From the NCBI GenBank assembly GCA_029204225.1, contig CM055101.1, forward strand, positions 37,563,648 to 37,627,647: a stretch of DNA of 64,000 nt, written 5' to 3'. This DNA comes from Diphasiastrum complanatum (taxonomy: Eukaryota > Streptophyta > Lycopodiopsida > Lycopodiales > Lycopodiaceae). Position numbers and translations under genes: made by a program. Below the pieces are notes generated by a model that was not told where the DNA came from, did not search any database, and was given only the letters and a program-made list of their open reading frames with translations. Positions 43,345-54,984 of this stretch are shown here, in pieces; position 1 is the stretch's first letter, and each line of letters opens with the position of its first letter.

Positions 43345-44079
43345 CTTGGCGGCTAACCAACGACTTTAGAGCCTTTGTCCCGAGCTGCAAGTCATGAGTC
43401 CCTGCATTACCATGAAACTCTAGAAGAGCATTGCCATCATTTTCTGCTGCAAGTTTTTCATGATCAACCGATGTCAAGTAAAAGTTATCGATAAAAACTG
43501 AGGCAACTCGACTGCCTGTGGCATTGAAGAGATACTCCAAAGCGCATCAACCAGGGTGGTCTTTCCACACCCTTGAGATGCACTTAGTCCCATCACCAGC
43601 GCACATCATTTTGAAACTGAGATCGATGTTGGGACAACTAATCCTTACACCACCAGAAAATAGGCAAATAATAGTGGTAAATCCTCTGTCTTTTTGATGT
43701 GGAGCATTTAGATAAATTGAAGCCCCAAAATTGAGAAAGCTTCAATCCTAAACCCTGCCATTCAACAAGGTCGGCAGCCACACTTTCAGGGCTTAGTCCA
43801 ACTTTTCAAAAGAGATGGCCCTGGCAGATAAATTCATACAGATTCGAATTAGCCCTGGAATGAGCTGATACCAATGCCAAGCAATCTGCTTCTCCGATTC
43901 CATTCTTTTGCCACACAAGGGATTACTGAACGATGGTGAGAGGAAAATGGAGTGGGTGTGACAGGGGGTGTTGTAATCTCGAAAGTGGTGAAGGTGGATA
44001 GATGGATGTTGCTGGATGGATCAAAATTTCTTTTGTCATTACTGTCTTGCAGAAGCACTTTTGTCGGCAGAGGTTGCAT
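43345..44079 (-). pseudogene. D-glycerate 3-kinase pseudogene (5' part)
   Basis: Plant D-glycerate 3-kinase is the chloroplast enzyme that closes photorespiration by phosphorylating glycerate to 3-phosphoglycerate. On the minus strand the sequence shows the pre-kinase helix LYEFICQGHLF and KVGLSPESVAADLVEWQGLG, then KRQRIYHYYLPIF. The Walker A P-loop GLSASQGCGKTTLVDAL follows, then FIDNFYLTSVDHEKLAAEN and GNALLEFHGNAGTHDLQLG, in the order I recall for the plant enzyme. The frame from 44079 could be a transit peptide. Stops (for example TAG after WWCKD), a small deletion before the P-loop and a frameshift just after it break the gene. Homology stops at about 43345, leaving out the C-terminal half. 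The exons are contiguous without visible introns, which suggests a retrocopy, but a captured fragment is possible. Confidence 0.8.
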
Positions 44080-44464
44080 GTTTGGCGTTTCTTCATGGAG
44101 TTCGAGAGCTCTTCAAGCGGTCGCGAATGTATAGAGGCATGGATGGCCTCATTTTTTTTTTTATTATCAACAAGCTGTTAATATGTCGATTTGTTTTCAG
44201 ATTTAAGACATGGCTCATCATCATTGTTGAGAACCTCTAACATCCTTGAGTTTATTACTTCAAGCGCTGCGAACTTTATCAATGGTATGCTATAGATGTC
44301 ATAGATTTGTCTGCTTCAAGAAGTACTGTAGTTGATAAACTATTGTCTCCAAAAATACTTTGTTGACAGAGATCTCCTCTTTTGATGTTGTTGTGCCACT
44401 GCAACTTCTTTGAGCTCTTTGCTCACATCATGTGTCGAGAAATACTAAGCTTGTGTACATCATC

Positions 44465-44725
44465 CGTTGAATCATCTGCGTGAGCAATTGGAAGCAAGTC
44501 ATCAACAAGCCAACTCCACCCTGGTTCAATTCAAATCTTCTGGAGATGCTCACAACCCTTAGAAGCTTCATCTCCTGTAGAGCAGCACGTCAAAACAAGC
44601 CTTGATCTACAGATTGCACCGGCTTTGACTCCTCCAACACCATAAGGAGCGGGGTTCTTTACATTGCACTTGGTGTGAGATCGCCAAGTTCTTAACGGAG
44701 GGGATAATGTAGGCTGATATTCCAA
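44465..44725 (-). pseudogene. Unrecognised coding-like fragment
   Basis: On the minus strand the frame reads RSHTKCNVKNPAPYGVGGVK, then AGAICRSRLVLTCCSTGDEA to a single TGA. It continues in the same frame with GWSWLVDDLLPIAHADDSTD and DVHKLSISRHMM. About 87 codons with one stop and protein-like composition. I cannot name it. It lies upstream of, and on the same strand as, the glycerate kinase copy, but kinase homology does not extend into it. Confidence 0.35.
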
Positions 44726-44759
44726 GGAATATTCTAGCCATCTTGCAAAACATCTTTAA

Positions 44760-45419
44760 AAATACAAGTAGTATAGAATTTAAACGTAGAACTTGCCCAT
44801 CAAGTTTAGGCTTTTACTTTATCCGTAATGGCTTAAGTTATTCAGTTCTAAGTTTAAATTGTCATGGGCACTGCACATAGATATGTGATTTCAAGTTATG
44901 GAAAAGTTAGTCACAAAGGCCTATTGGGGGTTTGTCCCATGGCACCAATGTGATCTAAAGTTAAGTTAGCCTATGAAGACTATTTGTCCCATAGTACCTT
45001 TTTGAAAGTGACCACCACTCCAAGTATATATAGGAGTGGAAGAGTCCATTTTAGACAAGAACCTCATTTGCAATATATGTCTATCTTTTCTCTCGGAGTG
45101 TTCTCCCTTGTGTAGTTTCATGTATTGTGTTACTTCACATTGTATTGTACATTATGTATCTGGCAATAGGTTAAGTTAATCCAGGCCCTCCATTATCTAG
45201 TAGGGTAAGCCTTAGAGGAGGAGATTTAATTTAGGGTTTTATCTTTTAGGTTAAGCCATCATTTGTCAGAAACTAAGGAGAGAAAAGAGAGAAGAGTGGA
45301 TTTTACCCTCAGGAACACTCACCCTATGCTCATTGCACTCTTCCCATCCTCTTGCTCAAGCTAGTTGGAGAAGCCATAGCGTAGACTAGTTGGGAGACCA
45401 CCATAGTCATGCTAGATGG
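44760..45419 (+). repeat. LTR-like promoter region of element D
   Basis: Contains a TATA box GTATATATAGG at 45024-45034, about 400 bp before the first readable Gag of the plus-strand copia element D. A TTCTCTCGGAGTGTTCTC stretch follows downstream of it. A TG...CA boundary and a standard PBS were not found; TCTGGCAATAGG near 45160-45172 occupies a plausible PBS position but does not match the usual tRNA-Met site. Confidence 0.35.
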
Positions 45420-46280
45420 AGCCATAGCCAACAGAGTATGCGAAAGATACAACATCGAAATTAGAGAAGAAGTTGAAGCCTACGAGTACCTTCGTCACAA
45501 GGACACCTCTGATCAAGGCTCTCTATAGTAGTAAGGAGAAGTCGAAGAAATAGTTTAGACCTAAGAGGGAGTCAGAGACTGAAAACATGATCGAGATCAG
45601 TATACGGAGGGAGTCGCCAAAGGCAAATGGAAGAGCAAAGGAAAGCCAAGACAACAAGATGACGAAAAAAAAATATACGTGAGATTTAAGTGAGAAGGCC
45701 ACACAGTCGATACATGTTGGCTGAACCCGAAGATCAAATGTATCCATTGCCACAAGAAAGGTCATGCAGCTATGGACTACTACCAGAATCCAAGAAACAA
45801 ACAGCCTCAAGGAAAACAAGAAAACCACAATAGTTCGTCTTACATGAAAGAACCCGAAAGCTCCAAAATGGGTGAAGAAAGGATGAACCATGGTAATGCG
45901 ACAGCCTATACCTATGTGCAGATATGTGTGCAACCTCAACATTTGACACACATGAGGTCATCCTCGATTTAGGATCAATCTCTCACTTCATTACATCTTG
46001 ATGTATCATAGCTGACTTTCACAGCACAGATCCATTCAAATACATAGTTCTTGGAGACGGATTAAGACACCAAGTGAATGGCACTGGTTCGCTATGACTC
46101 AACACAAATGACAAGGACCGAATATTGGACGATGTTCTGTTTGTATCCACATTGCAGCAAGACTTGCTCTCAGTTGCAAGAATAGCAGACACAAGAATGC
46201 ACATGATGTTTTCCAATGAAACGTGCAATGTCATTGACGTCATCACTAGTACACTCGTTACACAAGAAAGATGAAAAGGC
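45420..46280 (+). pseudogene. Element D Gag zinc knuckle and protease region
   Basis: Near 45735 the frame reads CIHCHKKGHAAMDYYQ, a CCHC knuckle whose last Cys is replaced by Tyr. The following protease site reads VILDLGSISHFIT, with D-L-G-S in place of D-S-G-A, then YIVLGDGLRHQVNGTG and DDVLFVSTLQQDLLSVARIA. Two of the signature residues are therefore altered. Stops are frequent upstream in Gag. Confidence 0.75.
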
Positions 46281-46559
46281 AACTCGTATCATCTAAATGT
46301 GCGCCTACCAACGAACGCCTACCAATAGATCAAGCACACCAAGCCCATGAATCTACAAACGTTATATGACACAGGAGACTATGCCACATGAACCCAATGG
46401 CTTTGTATCAGACAAGCCAACATGGAGCAATCACAACAAGAGTAAGCATTAGGAGTGCAACCAACTCGACGTCATGTGATGCGTGCATGAAGATCATACA
46501 AAACAAGTCGGAAGCACTCGACAAGTCATAGAATACATGAACTGGCCATAAAAGTCGAT

Positions 46560-47340
46560 ATGAAGCAAAGTTAAACCAATCAAAACTGATCATGGCAGAG
46601 AACACATCTCAAATCGCTTTGCTGACTTCTGCAACAATCATGGAATTCTTCATACAAGGACTGCTTCCTACACATCGCAACACAATGGTGTTGCTGAAAG
46701 AAAAAATAGGACTCTTGTGGAAGCCGCAAGGTGTATGATGGCCTATTCAAAAGCACCAAGAGTGCTATGGGCTGAAGCAGTAGCTACAGCCACCTACATC
46801 CATAACAGGATCGACAAATCTTGTGTTTCTCACATGACACCACACGAACTATGGTGGGGTAGAAAGCCCAATCTGATGCATGTTCGGATCTTTGGCTGTG
46901 TCGCTTATGCACATGTTCCAGATAAGTTTTGAAAGAAGCTCGATGAGAAATTTGAACAAGGTACCTCGTCGGGTATGACAATCATTTGTCATACTACAAG
47001 ACGTACATGCCATAGACCAACCAAGTGAAGATCGTCAGAGACATCAAGTTCGATGAATCCAGAAGAATGGCCAATGATGATTTTGCTAGCTACGAAGTCT
47101 TAGGAAAGCGATACTATGACCTGCCAACCATGACAGAGGGAGCAGACCTTGAACACTCAGATGAAGATGTTCGAATCCCACATCAGTTGAGCGATGAATC
47201 AGACAAGGAAAGGACCACAAGCAAGCCTATAGCTAGATGCCAGTAAACCGCAATGGTTCTTCACCTAGCCAAAGAGACAAAGGCAAAGACATTGTAGTAC
47301 CTGAAAAATCTCCCAGGAGATCAACAAGAGAATGAAGAGC
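46560..47340 (+). pseudogene. Element D integrase remnant
   Basis: The second catalytic Asp is in IKTDHGREHISNRFADFC and the third residue in HNGVAERKNRTLVEAARCMM, both retained. The C-terminal part reads LWWGRKPNLMHVRIFGCVAY, AHVPDKF, a TGA, and the VGYDNH-type segment in another frame. KIVRDIKFDESRR and an acidic linker follow. The zinc finger and first Asp segment upstream (46.3-46.55 kb) are too decayed to read confidently. Confidence 0.82.
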
Positions 47341-47353
47341 ACCAACCAGATTC

Positions 47354-48830
47354 GTGCCAAACAGCTCGACTTCGACATCTGAAGAGTTCTACAGATTCAG
47401 TGGCAAACCGCAAACCTACGAGGAAGCCATCGACAGTCCAAACAAGGACAAATGGGTGCAAGCCATGAACGAGGAGATTGAATCCATGAAGAAGAATGAG
47501 GTATGGATGCTACAACCAATACCAGATAAGCAAGAAACCGTGCAATGCAAATGGTAATACAAATTAAAGTATGGACCGAATGGAAATATGTCGAGATACA
47601 AGGCCAGACTTGTAGCAAAGGGTTTCTCTCAGAAGTACGGTATCAATTACACTGAGACCTTCTCTCCAGTATTCAAGCATGCATCCCTATGTTTACTGTT
47701 TGCATGTGCAGCTGCTTATGACCTCAGGATCCACATAGTGGATGAGAAAATTGCATTCTTACATGGCAAATTAGACGAAGAAGTCTACATGGACCAACCT
47801 CCCGGTTACATTTGCACGTCACTTGCTACCTACACCTGTTGAATGCACAAGAGCATCTACGGTTTGAAGCAATCCGTGTGACAGTGGTACAAGAAAAAGG
47901 ATCATGCTCTGTGAACATTGGATTTCTAGCCACTGATGGCCGATTACTAGTGTATATGTAAAGGTCATAGATGGGGAGATCATAATCATTGCAACACATT
48001 GATTCTATGCAGAAGCGAAGAGCAATATCTCGAAATATTTTGAGATAACAGACATAGGACAAGCCAAATACTACTTAGGCTTGCAAATCGACCATGACTA
48101 TGATGAAGAAAAGCTATACCTTCATCAGTCCAGGTACATCCAAAAGATCCTAGATGATTTTTGGATGATAGATTGCAAAGGGACCAGCACTCCAATGCTT
48201 CCAAGAATGATTCTGACAAACAAAGATGGTCCAAAAAATCGACGAAGAGATGGAAGCCATACAACACACGCCTTATAGGATGCTAATTGGATCGCTAATG
48301 TATCTAGCAGATAACACGTGTCCCGACATTGCTTATGCCATGTTTAGGATGAGCCAATTCAACGTGAACCTAGGTTCTATACACTGGAAGATTGCGAAGT
48401 GAATAATATAATACCTTTAGAAAACAAAAGATTTCAGACTGTGTTACTCCCTGATGCCGAATTTCAATTGCATTGCACCTACAACGATGCAAGTTGGGCG
48501 TCACTCAAGGACGACTATAAACGCGTCTCAGGAGGATAAACCATTACAACAAAGGTAGCCATTCTTTGGGTCACTCAATCATCCCATGAAGTAGAATATG
48601 TCACAGCCGCCAAGATGGCCAATGAGATCACATGGCTCAGACAGTTCCTCGACAGACTAGGTGAAACCACCAATGAGCCTCTAATTCTGCAAATGGATAA
48701 TACATCTACCATACACTTGACGAAGGATCCCTTGCTCTGACCATTTAGCAAGTAAATTTCCAGGAAGACTATCTGGTTGGATGCCAGCACATCACAGCCA
48801 ACTGGATGACGCATTTGGTGACCTAATTAG
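47354..48830 (+). pseudogene. Element D reverse transcriptase and RNase H remnant
   Basis: RT begins with TYEEAIDSPNKDKWVQAMNE and NEVWML. It continues [55 protein letters not shown] and MDQPPG. The expected YVDD box region (about 47950-48000) is unreadable, so the active site is gone. The post-palm segment ITDIGQAKYYLGLQIDHDYD and LYLHQSRYIQKILDDF is clear at 48040-48180. RNase H is present only as scattered motifs to about 48830. Confidence 0.82.
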
Positions 48831-48949
48831 TTGTCCTACTATTGGATGTTGTTGCATTTGCTTAGTATAAATGGCTGCTCATATTTCTACATTTGTGTGT
48901 GTTGGTCTTACAGCATTGATGCAATCAAGAGATCAACAAGTATTGAATA

Positions 48950-49491
48950 GTTAGCTCTCTCTCTCAAGCCTGCAAGCTTGGACACTCCTGAGCATTTTAG
49001 CTCACTTCTTTAGAGTTGATTAAAGATTGCTATTGTGCTTACTCCTTATCAATAGTTGCACTTAATTTATATTTTTATTTAGTCACTTAGAGATAGCTTA
49101 GAGTATGCGACTTTGATCCGCAAAACTTGTTGTACTCATTTACATCTGTTTCGTTTCATACTAAATCAATACTATTTTCTTATTGCGTTCAGAATCATCT
49201 CAGAATGTTTTCATTTCTGTAGTTTTTCGTGACTAATTATATGTCTAATAATTCAATGCTAAATGTTTGGATACATAATCACTGTAGTACTAATGATTTC
49301 AAAGTTAGTTACTATAAGATCAAACATGCTTTCTATCACTATTGTTTTGTTCGAAATTGATAGACGTAGTCATGCATAGAGAAAGAAAAAGATAGTTGAT
49401 TCCGCTACGCACGATAAGTTTTCTTTCTTGTCATTCGAATTCCTTTTATTCGATTCTTTTCGACCTATCTTTTACACACCCCTTTCCAACA
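48950..49491 (+). repeat. Copia element E 5' LTR (A family)
   Basis: Ends CCTTTCCAACA directly before the PBS. It is a diverged relative of the inverted LTR at 26346-26860. The start is uncertain; similarity between the two LTRs begins near 48955. Confidence 0.72.
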
Positions 49492-49503
49492 TGGTATCAG
49501 AGA
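49492..49503 (+). promoter_or_regulatory. Element E primer-binding site
   Basis: TGGTATCAGAGA, one mismatch from the canonical plant copia tRNA-Met site, abutting the LTR end. Confidence 0.85.
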
Positions 49504-49648
49504 ATTGATTCTAAGGCCTAATACTCTTATACTTGATATCTTTCGTTATATCAAATTAGTCTTCAATTTGAATCAATTTGCTTCAGTATCAAAGATTTGA
49601 TTTTCATAGCACGGTATCTCTCTTAACGTTGTCAGACTAAAGTTCTAG

Positions 49649-50940
49649 ATGGATTCTCAAAGTAAAGTCGGCCTTATCGCAGACAAGCTAAATGGATCCG
49701 ATTATCATTTTTGGAAATTTAAGATGAAGACCTTGCTTATTGCCAACAAATTGTGAGATGTTGTTACAGGTGTTGAAGTGAAGCCTGAAGACAACACAGA
49801 CGACTCAAAATGGAAATCAAAGGACGGTAAAGGTTTTGTGCTTATTATCCTCAATATATCAGATACTCAAATTGGCCACGTAGCTGAAGCCCAAACTTCG
49901 AAAGAAATTTGGGACATCCTGAGCTCCCTACATGATGTGAGAGACGTAACTACCAAGTTACATCTTCGAAGAAAAATTTTCACACTCAAGATGTTGAATA
50001 ATGATTCTCTTCAAAATCATATTAACCCCAGATGGCCGTTGTCAGATCAGTCATAGATGATCAAGATGCAATTACAACATTGCTTTCAAGCCTATCTTTT
50101 ACATATGAAAACTGGGTTATCAACATCATGACACACTCATATTTAACTCTTACCAGAGTTATCACTATGTTGCTGCAAGAAGATAATCGAAGAAGTCAAG
50201 ACACTTTGTCTACCTCTTCGTTTCATCTCTATATGTCAACAAGGGCTCAAAACGACAGAAGCCAAAAATCTCCAAGCAGTCTACATCGAATCAGAAACAA
50301 ACTCAAAGTCAAGAACAATCATCAAATCCACATTCGTCGAAAGAAGAAGACGTTTTGCAGGTATTGCAAGCGTCATAACCATGAGATCCAGGATTTCCGA
50401 ATTCTCAAAGCGAAGAATGTAGATAAGCAACCTTATCAACAAGCAAATACAGTTACAACATCTCCTAAAGTCGAAATGGACAAAGGCACTTTTATGGTCA
50501 AAGACAAATATGCGAATTCAGATGATTCATGGTTTCTGGATTCTGGAGCTACTCAGCATATGACCAATCATCGTGAGATTTTTCATTCCTATACACCTTA
50601 CAGCACAAAGAAATATGTTCATTTTGGTGATGATAGCACTCACACTATCGAAGGTGAAGGCACTGTAAGATTAAGATTCCAACATAATCAATTCAAACTA
50701 CTATCAAAAGTCTTGTATGTTCCTAAACTCTCTACAAATCTGTTATCAGTAAGTAGAAATACAGTTTTAGGTCATAAGGTGGAGTTTGAGTCTGATCAAT
50801 ACAGAATTTTTGATAGGAGTAATAAGATCCTTGCACTCGGCAAGAGGCATGGATACTTATATAGATTGGCACATTGTTATTCCGATTCTAGTCAAGCCTT
50901 GAAAACCTCTATTCTTGTCAAAAAAACATTACTATGACAT
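49649..50940 (+). pseudogene. Element E Gag, protease and pre-integrase
   Basis: ATG at 49649 starts MDSQSKVGLIADKLNGSDYH with FWKFKMKTLLIANKL and then a TGA. Gag resumes at 49778 and again at 50032 after a frameshift. The zinc knuckle reads CRYCKRHNHEIQDF, with Phe replacing the last Cys. The protease active site WFLDSGATQHMTN is intact, followed by VHFGDDSTHTIEGEG and VLYVPKLSTNLLSVSR. The expected Trp of the integrase zinc-finger motif is a TGA at 50936-50938. Confidence 0.9.
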
Positions 50941-51933
50941 TATTGCTTAGGACACTTGAATTATGCATCTGTTTCGAACATGTCTAGACAATCCCTAGCA
51001 CTTGATCTCGACTATCCTTCTGGTAAAGTCGATCTCCCTATCTGTCATAGCTGCATCCTTGGAAAATAGACTAGGATTCCTTTTAGATCGGGTCTTAGGC
51101 ATGCAGCAAAAGGTCTGTTAGATGTTGTTCATTCATATATATGTGGACCTATGCAGACTCCATCATTGCTAGATACAAAGTATTTCATTACCTTTATTGA
51201 CGAACTCTCCAGAAGAACAGTTGTTTACTTCTTTGAGCAAAAAATAGAAGCTTTCATCAAGTTCAGACAATTCAAAGAGCATGCAAAAAATCAAAATGGC
51301 AAAAGAATCAAAGCATTGAGGTCCGAAAACGGGGGAGAATATATCTCCACTGAATTCAAGGAGTACCGTCTTAACAATGGCATTGAACAACAATACATTA
51401 CCTCATATTTTCCTCAATCAAATGGTCTTGCTGAGAGAAAGAACAATACCTTAGTCGAATTGGCAAAAGGCATGTTATCACATGCGACACTTCCAAAGTC
51501 CTTCTGGACTGAAGCTGTTTCAACAGCAACCTATATTCAGAACAGATGTCCTACTAAAGGTCTCTCCAACAAAACACCATTTGAAGTTTGGACAGGTACC
51601 AAACCTTCTTTATCAAACTTACAAGTTATTGGATATACTGCTTATGCGCAGATTCCTCATGATCTCAGGAAGAAGCTCGACTTCCAGAGTATCAAATGTA
51701 TTTTCATCAACTACACTACTTCAGATCAAGCCTACAAGTTGTTTGATCCTATCGAGTTGAAGATATTCACTAGCCGGAATGTCATGTTCATCGAAGATCA
51801 GTTCATCGACCTCAAGGGAAAAGACAAAGCCCATATAGCTAGCTCTTTGGTTTCATCCAACATATTGAACTTCGAGGTTCCTCAGTCGACTATTCCTATT
51901 GAAGGTCCAAGCTCATCTACTTTCGATAAATAA
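50941..51933 (+). pseudogene. Element E integrase with two catalytic residues lost
   Basis: After the zinc-finger remnant (CHSC kept), the first catalytic segment reads VVHSYICGPMQTPSL, with Tyr for Asp. The second reads ALRSENGGEYIS, with Glu for Asp. The third, NGLAERKNNT, keeps Glu. The core and C-terminal regions are otherwise open from 51151 to 51933 (FITFIDELSRR, FWTEAVSTATYIQNRCPTK, LRKKLDFQSIKCIFI). Long open frame with a dead active site: the mutations occurred without frame loss. Confidence 0.92.
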
Positions 51934-52910
51934 CATATCAATGGCGAATCCGAAGATGATGATGTTGCAATTCAGCAACTAAAGTATGATGAAAATGATC
52001 AACTTCTTCTATTTCCTAGAAGATCATCAAGAGCTAGCAGACCACCTATCAGGTATATCGACAAGTCTACAGCCTATCTTGTTCACAAATCGACAACTAG
52101 AGGCACTCAATCAGCCTGATTTTGATCTTTGGAAAGAAGCTATGGATAAAGAGTATTCATCTCTTATCAGAAACTAGACATGGACGATTGTCGAATTACC
52201 TACTAGCAGAAACGTAGTTGATTGCAAATGGATTTTCAAAGTCAAGTACAAAGCAGATGAAAACATCGATAGAAGAAAAGCTCGACTTGTCGCCAGAGGA
52301 TTTTCTCAGGTATACAATGTCAATTACACTGAGACCTTCAGTCCAGTAGTCAAGCATTCTTCTATTCGACTTTTATTATCATTTGTCGCTGCAACATATT
52401 TGGAAATACATCAAATGGATATACAGCATATCTCAATGGATTTATCGAAGAAGACATTTACATGGTGCAACCCGAAGGTTATATTATCCAAGTAAACATA
52501 ATTGTGTATGCAAACTCCATAAGGCACTTTATGGCTTGAAGCAATCTACTCGAACATGGTTTCAAAGGATCAATACTTTTCTTATTGATCACAACTACAC
52601 ACCAAGCTCTTTAGATTTGAATGTTTACTTCAAGAAAATGCAGCAGTCTTTTATCATTATTACTTTATACATGGACAACACATTGCTCTTCGGCAACAGT
52701 ATTGATCTAATAAAAGAAGACAAGACAATGCTATCTTTTGAATTCGACATGACCGATCTGGGCGAAGCCCATTTCTGCCTTGGTATTCAAATCCACAGAG
52801 ACAGAAATCGAAAGCTGATCTACATTACTCAGCAGAGGTACATCTACAACATGTTAGTGCACTCGATGTCTCAGGATTTTCAACAATGGCCTTAGAGGCA
52901 GCTTTGCACT
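51934..52910 (+). pseudogene. Element E reverse transcriptase, 3'-truncated
   Basis: RT starts with FDLWKEAMDKEYSSLIRN, then TAG, DCKWIFKVKYKADENIDRRK, ARLVARGFSQVYNVNYTETF and EIHQMDIQ. After a frameshift near 52425 it continues CKLHKALYGLKQSTRTWFQR. The catalytic box reads TLYMDNTLLFG: the second Asp of Y-x-D-D is Asn. DLGEAHFCLGIQIHRDRNRK closes the readable part. RNase H and 3' LTR are missing; homology stops near 52910 where the next repeat begins. Confidence 0.9.
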
Positions 52911-53019
52911 TTCTTACAGGTGTCCTCATCTTTTACAGTAGACGATCGAGATCAATTTTGCAGAATGCAAGAATATGTTTCGAACAAAAGATAGCAAAGA
53001 GCAAAACGACAAGAATGAA

Positions 53020-53170
53020 CTAATAGCAGAAAGCAACAATAGCAATTTTGTGAGAGCTGAAAGGAACGATAGCAATGAATCGATCTAGCAGAAAGCAAGA
53101 TAGCAATGAATTGATAGCAGAAAACAAGATAGCAACGTGAACTGATCATAGCATAAATCAACGATATGTT
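53020..53170. repeat. Degenerate AGCAGAAAGCAAGATAGCAA repeats
   Basis: The phrase (GAT)AGCAGAAA(G/A)CAA(GATAG)CAA with a following ATGAA(T)TGAT recurs four to five times with about 30-bp spacing. It lies at the junction between truncated copia element E and the LTR of the gypsy element. Confidence 0.6.
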
Positions 53171-53233
53171 CACTGATAGTAGAAAGACTGAATTGATCAT
53201 TTGGAGGGCAAAGCATTTATTCTCCAAATTCAA

Positions 53234-53514
53234 ATTAGATTATAGGGTCAAAGATGTCGCGTAGGGTTGAAGATGTCGAAGATTCATGTGAGTCCCAATC
53301 TAGACCCAACTCTAAAAAGTAATCTCTAAGTTTAAAAATGACTTTGGGCCTATACTTTTAATTTATTCAAAGGCCCAAGTCTATTTTATTTTATTTACAC
53401 TTAAGCTTGCATGCTCATTGGGCCATGGGCTTATACGCGCAGGATGCCATCCCTCGCAACACATTTTATTGGTCAATTTTAATTATTTACAATTCGTTGG
53501 AAATACCCCCAACA
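53234..53514 (-). repeat. Gypsy element 3' LTR with large internal deletion
   Basis: The minus strand starts TGTTGGGGGTATTTCC at 53514. The block AAGATTCATGTGAGTC at about 53280-53295 is identical to the last bases of the window (63985-64000), which are inside the 5' LTR. Next to it, GGGTCAAAGATGTCGCGTAG (about 53236-53255) resembles the LTR end GGGTCAAAGATCTCTCATAG at 63408. The ~550 bp between these two points in the 5' LTR is therefore missing here. Confidence 0.65.
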
Positions 53515-54672
53515 GAACCCACGGCCTGAAGTAGTGCCGGTCCCTCGACACTCTGCCGGTTCAGTAGAGAGTCTTCTTGGATCAGGTAGGTCGTGACGTC
53601 TTCCATAAAGTGAGGCGGTCCAGTTTCTTCAAGTCCATGGGCGTGTGAAGGGACTTGTGGACTCCTGTCAGCCAATCTTGGTCGACTCACACTTGGAATG
53701 TGCGTGTCCATGGATTGCCAAGAAGGGCAGCTCGATAATACACTCGAGTGACTGGCAGCTAATCTTCGACTTTGTCGGAAGCTAGTGCGTTATTCGGATC
53801 AAAGAATATGGGGGGGAGAAAATTGTCCCCTTTTGTTTCAATCCCCATTAAATGCTCTAAGTCTCGGGCGTAACTGGCTGTCGCGTGGACTGTTGGATCA
53901 GGGCAGTTGAAATAGTGATTTGCGAATGTGGTGAGAGCCCTTCTGGCATCTACATCCATAGTCCAACCGTATTCTGATGGAATGATTGGCCAATTGAAGT
54001 TTTGAATTGTGAGTTTGTCTAGAGGGGTGCCGCATTCCACCCATTTGGATCATCGTGTACATGGCAGAAAGTGCGCGTTCACCCGTAATTTTTGCGGACT
54101 TGTCACATAGGCCCTGATGGCCGTAGGGTCTCTTTCAAACAACTGCTGACACCACTCTGGTTGTGGTTGAAGAGCAGGTAATGCTTGCAGCTCCTTGCCC
54201 TTGTCTGAGCTGAAAATGATATATGCCAGCCGCCTCTTGATGACTCGTGGGGATACTTTGATAGGAATTCATTCATTTTCTCCTCCATGGACTTTGGTCT
54301 TCGGAAGGCCCGGCTGGCAGATATGGTGCGCGAACCTCTGGATGATACCTGCGCCTTGGCTGGTACCTACGCCTTGGCCCTGGTCTCGCGTTTTAGCACC
54401 CGTGTCTGTTGGTCCTTGGTCTTGGCCTTCGGACCCTTGATCTTGACTAGATCCCCATGTTGCTTGCTAGCTTTGGTCCTAGCTTGTACTGGCCTGTGCA
54501 GCATCAAAAACAAGTGGCAGTGGAATCACCATAGGGGTGGGCTGGGCATTCTTCTCCATGAACTGTTGGCAAGTCTTGAGGGCTTGTTTGGCCTGGGTGA
54601 GCTCGTGAGTTGCGCTTGTCCAATATTTATTGAACTCTGCTTGGTAGCTATTTAAGTTTTGGCTATAGACCT
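53515..54672 (-). pseudogene. Additional ORF 2 of the gypsy element, C-terminal part
   Basis: On the minus strand, reading downward from 54672: YQAEFNKYWTSATHELTQAK, KTCQQFMEKNAQPTPMVIPL, and a Gln/Gly/Asp-rich linker with repeated DQG. Then come IIFSSDKGKELQALPALQPQ, WCQQLFERDPTAIRAYVTSP, CGTPLDKLTIQNFNWPIIPS and the open segment 54040-53759 with YGWTMDVDARRALTTFANHY. Several stops interrupt it. A last piece (53711-53487) reads in another frame. No recognised domain and no obvious membrane segment. It lies between pol and the 3' LTR in sense orientation, the position of env-like/additional ORFs in Athila/Tat elements. Function unknown. Confidence 0.55.
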
Positions 54673-54898
54673 TGTGGGGTCGAAGATCTCTCGTAGTATA
54701 GCCCTTCCGCCTGTCAACAAAGGTTAGATCACTGGATAGGTACCTATCTAAGCATAGATGCTACTTTTAGTTAGTTTCCTACTTTCTCCCTTAGCTCTAC
54801 TCACCACTATACTACTCATCTTTAACTCTACTCCTCTACACTAACATTCATCATGGTCTTAGTTGAAGAGAAGGAATGGAGAAGAAGAGATTGAGAAG

Positions 54899-54984
<86 letters not shown>

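Larger units (their letters stand above)
45420..48840 (+). mobile_element. Copia element D, heavily decayed
   Basis: Plus-strand Gag zinc knuckle, protease, integrase, RT and RNase H remnants occur in copia order over 3.4 kb. Nearly every domain contains several stops and frameshifts. It is followed directly by the LTR of the next plus-strand copia element. No 3' LTR of its own was delimited. Confidence 0.85.

Noticed and set aside
45523-45951. 142-codon minus-strand ORF, hydrophobic
   Set aside because: It lies antisense to the copia D Gag zinc-knuckle region, which reads in sense; the Phe/Leu/Ser-rich composition is typical of an antisense shadow.
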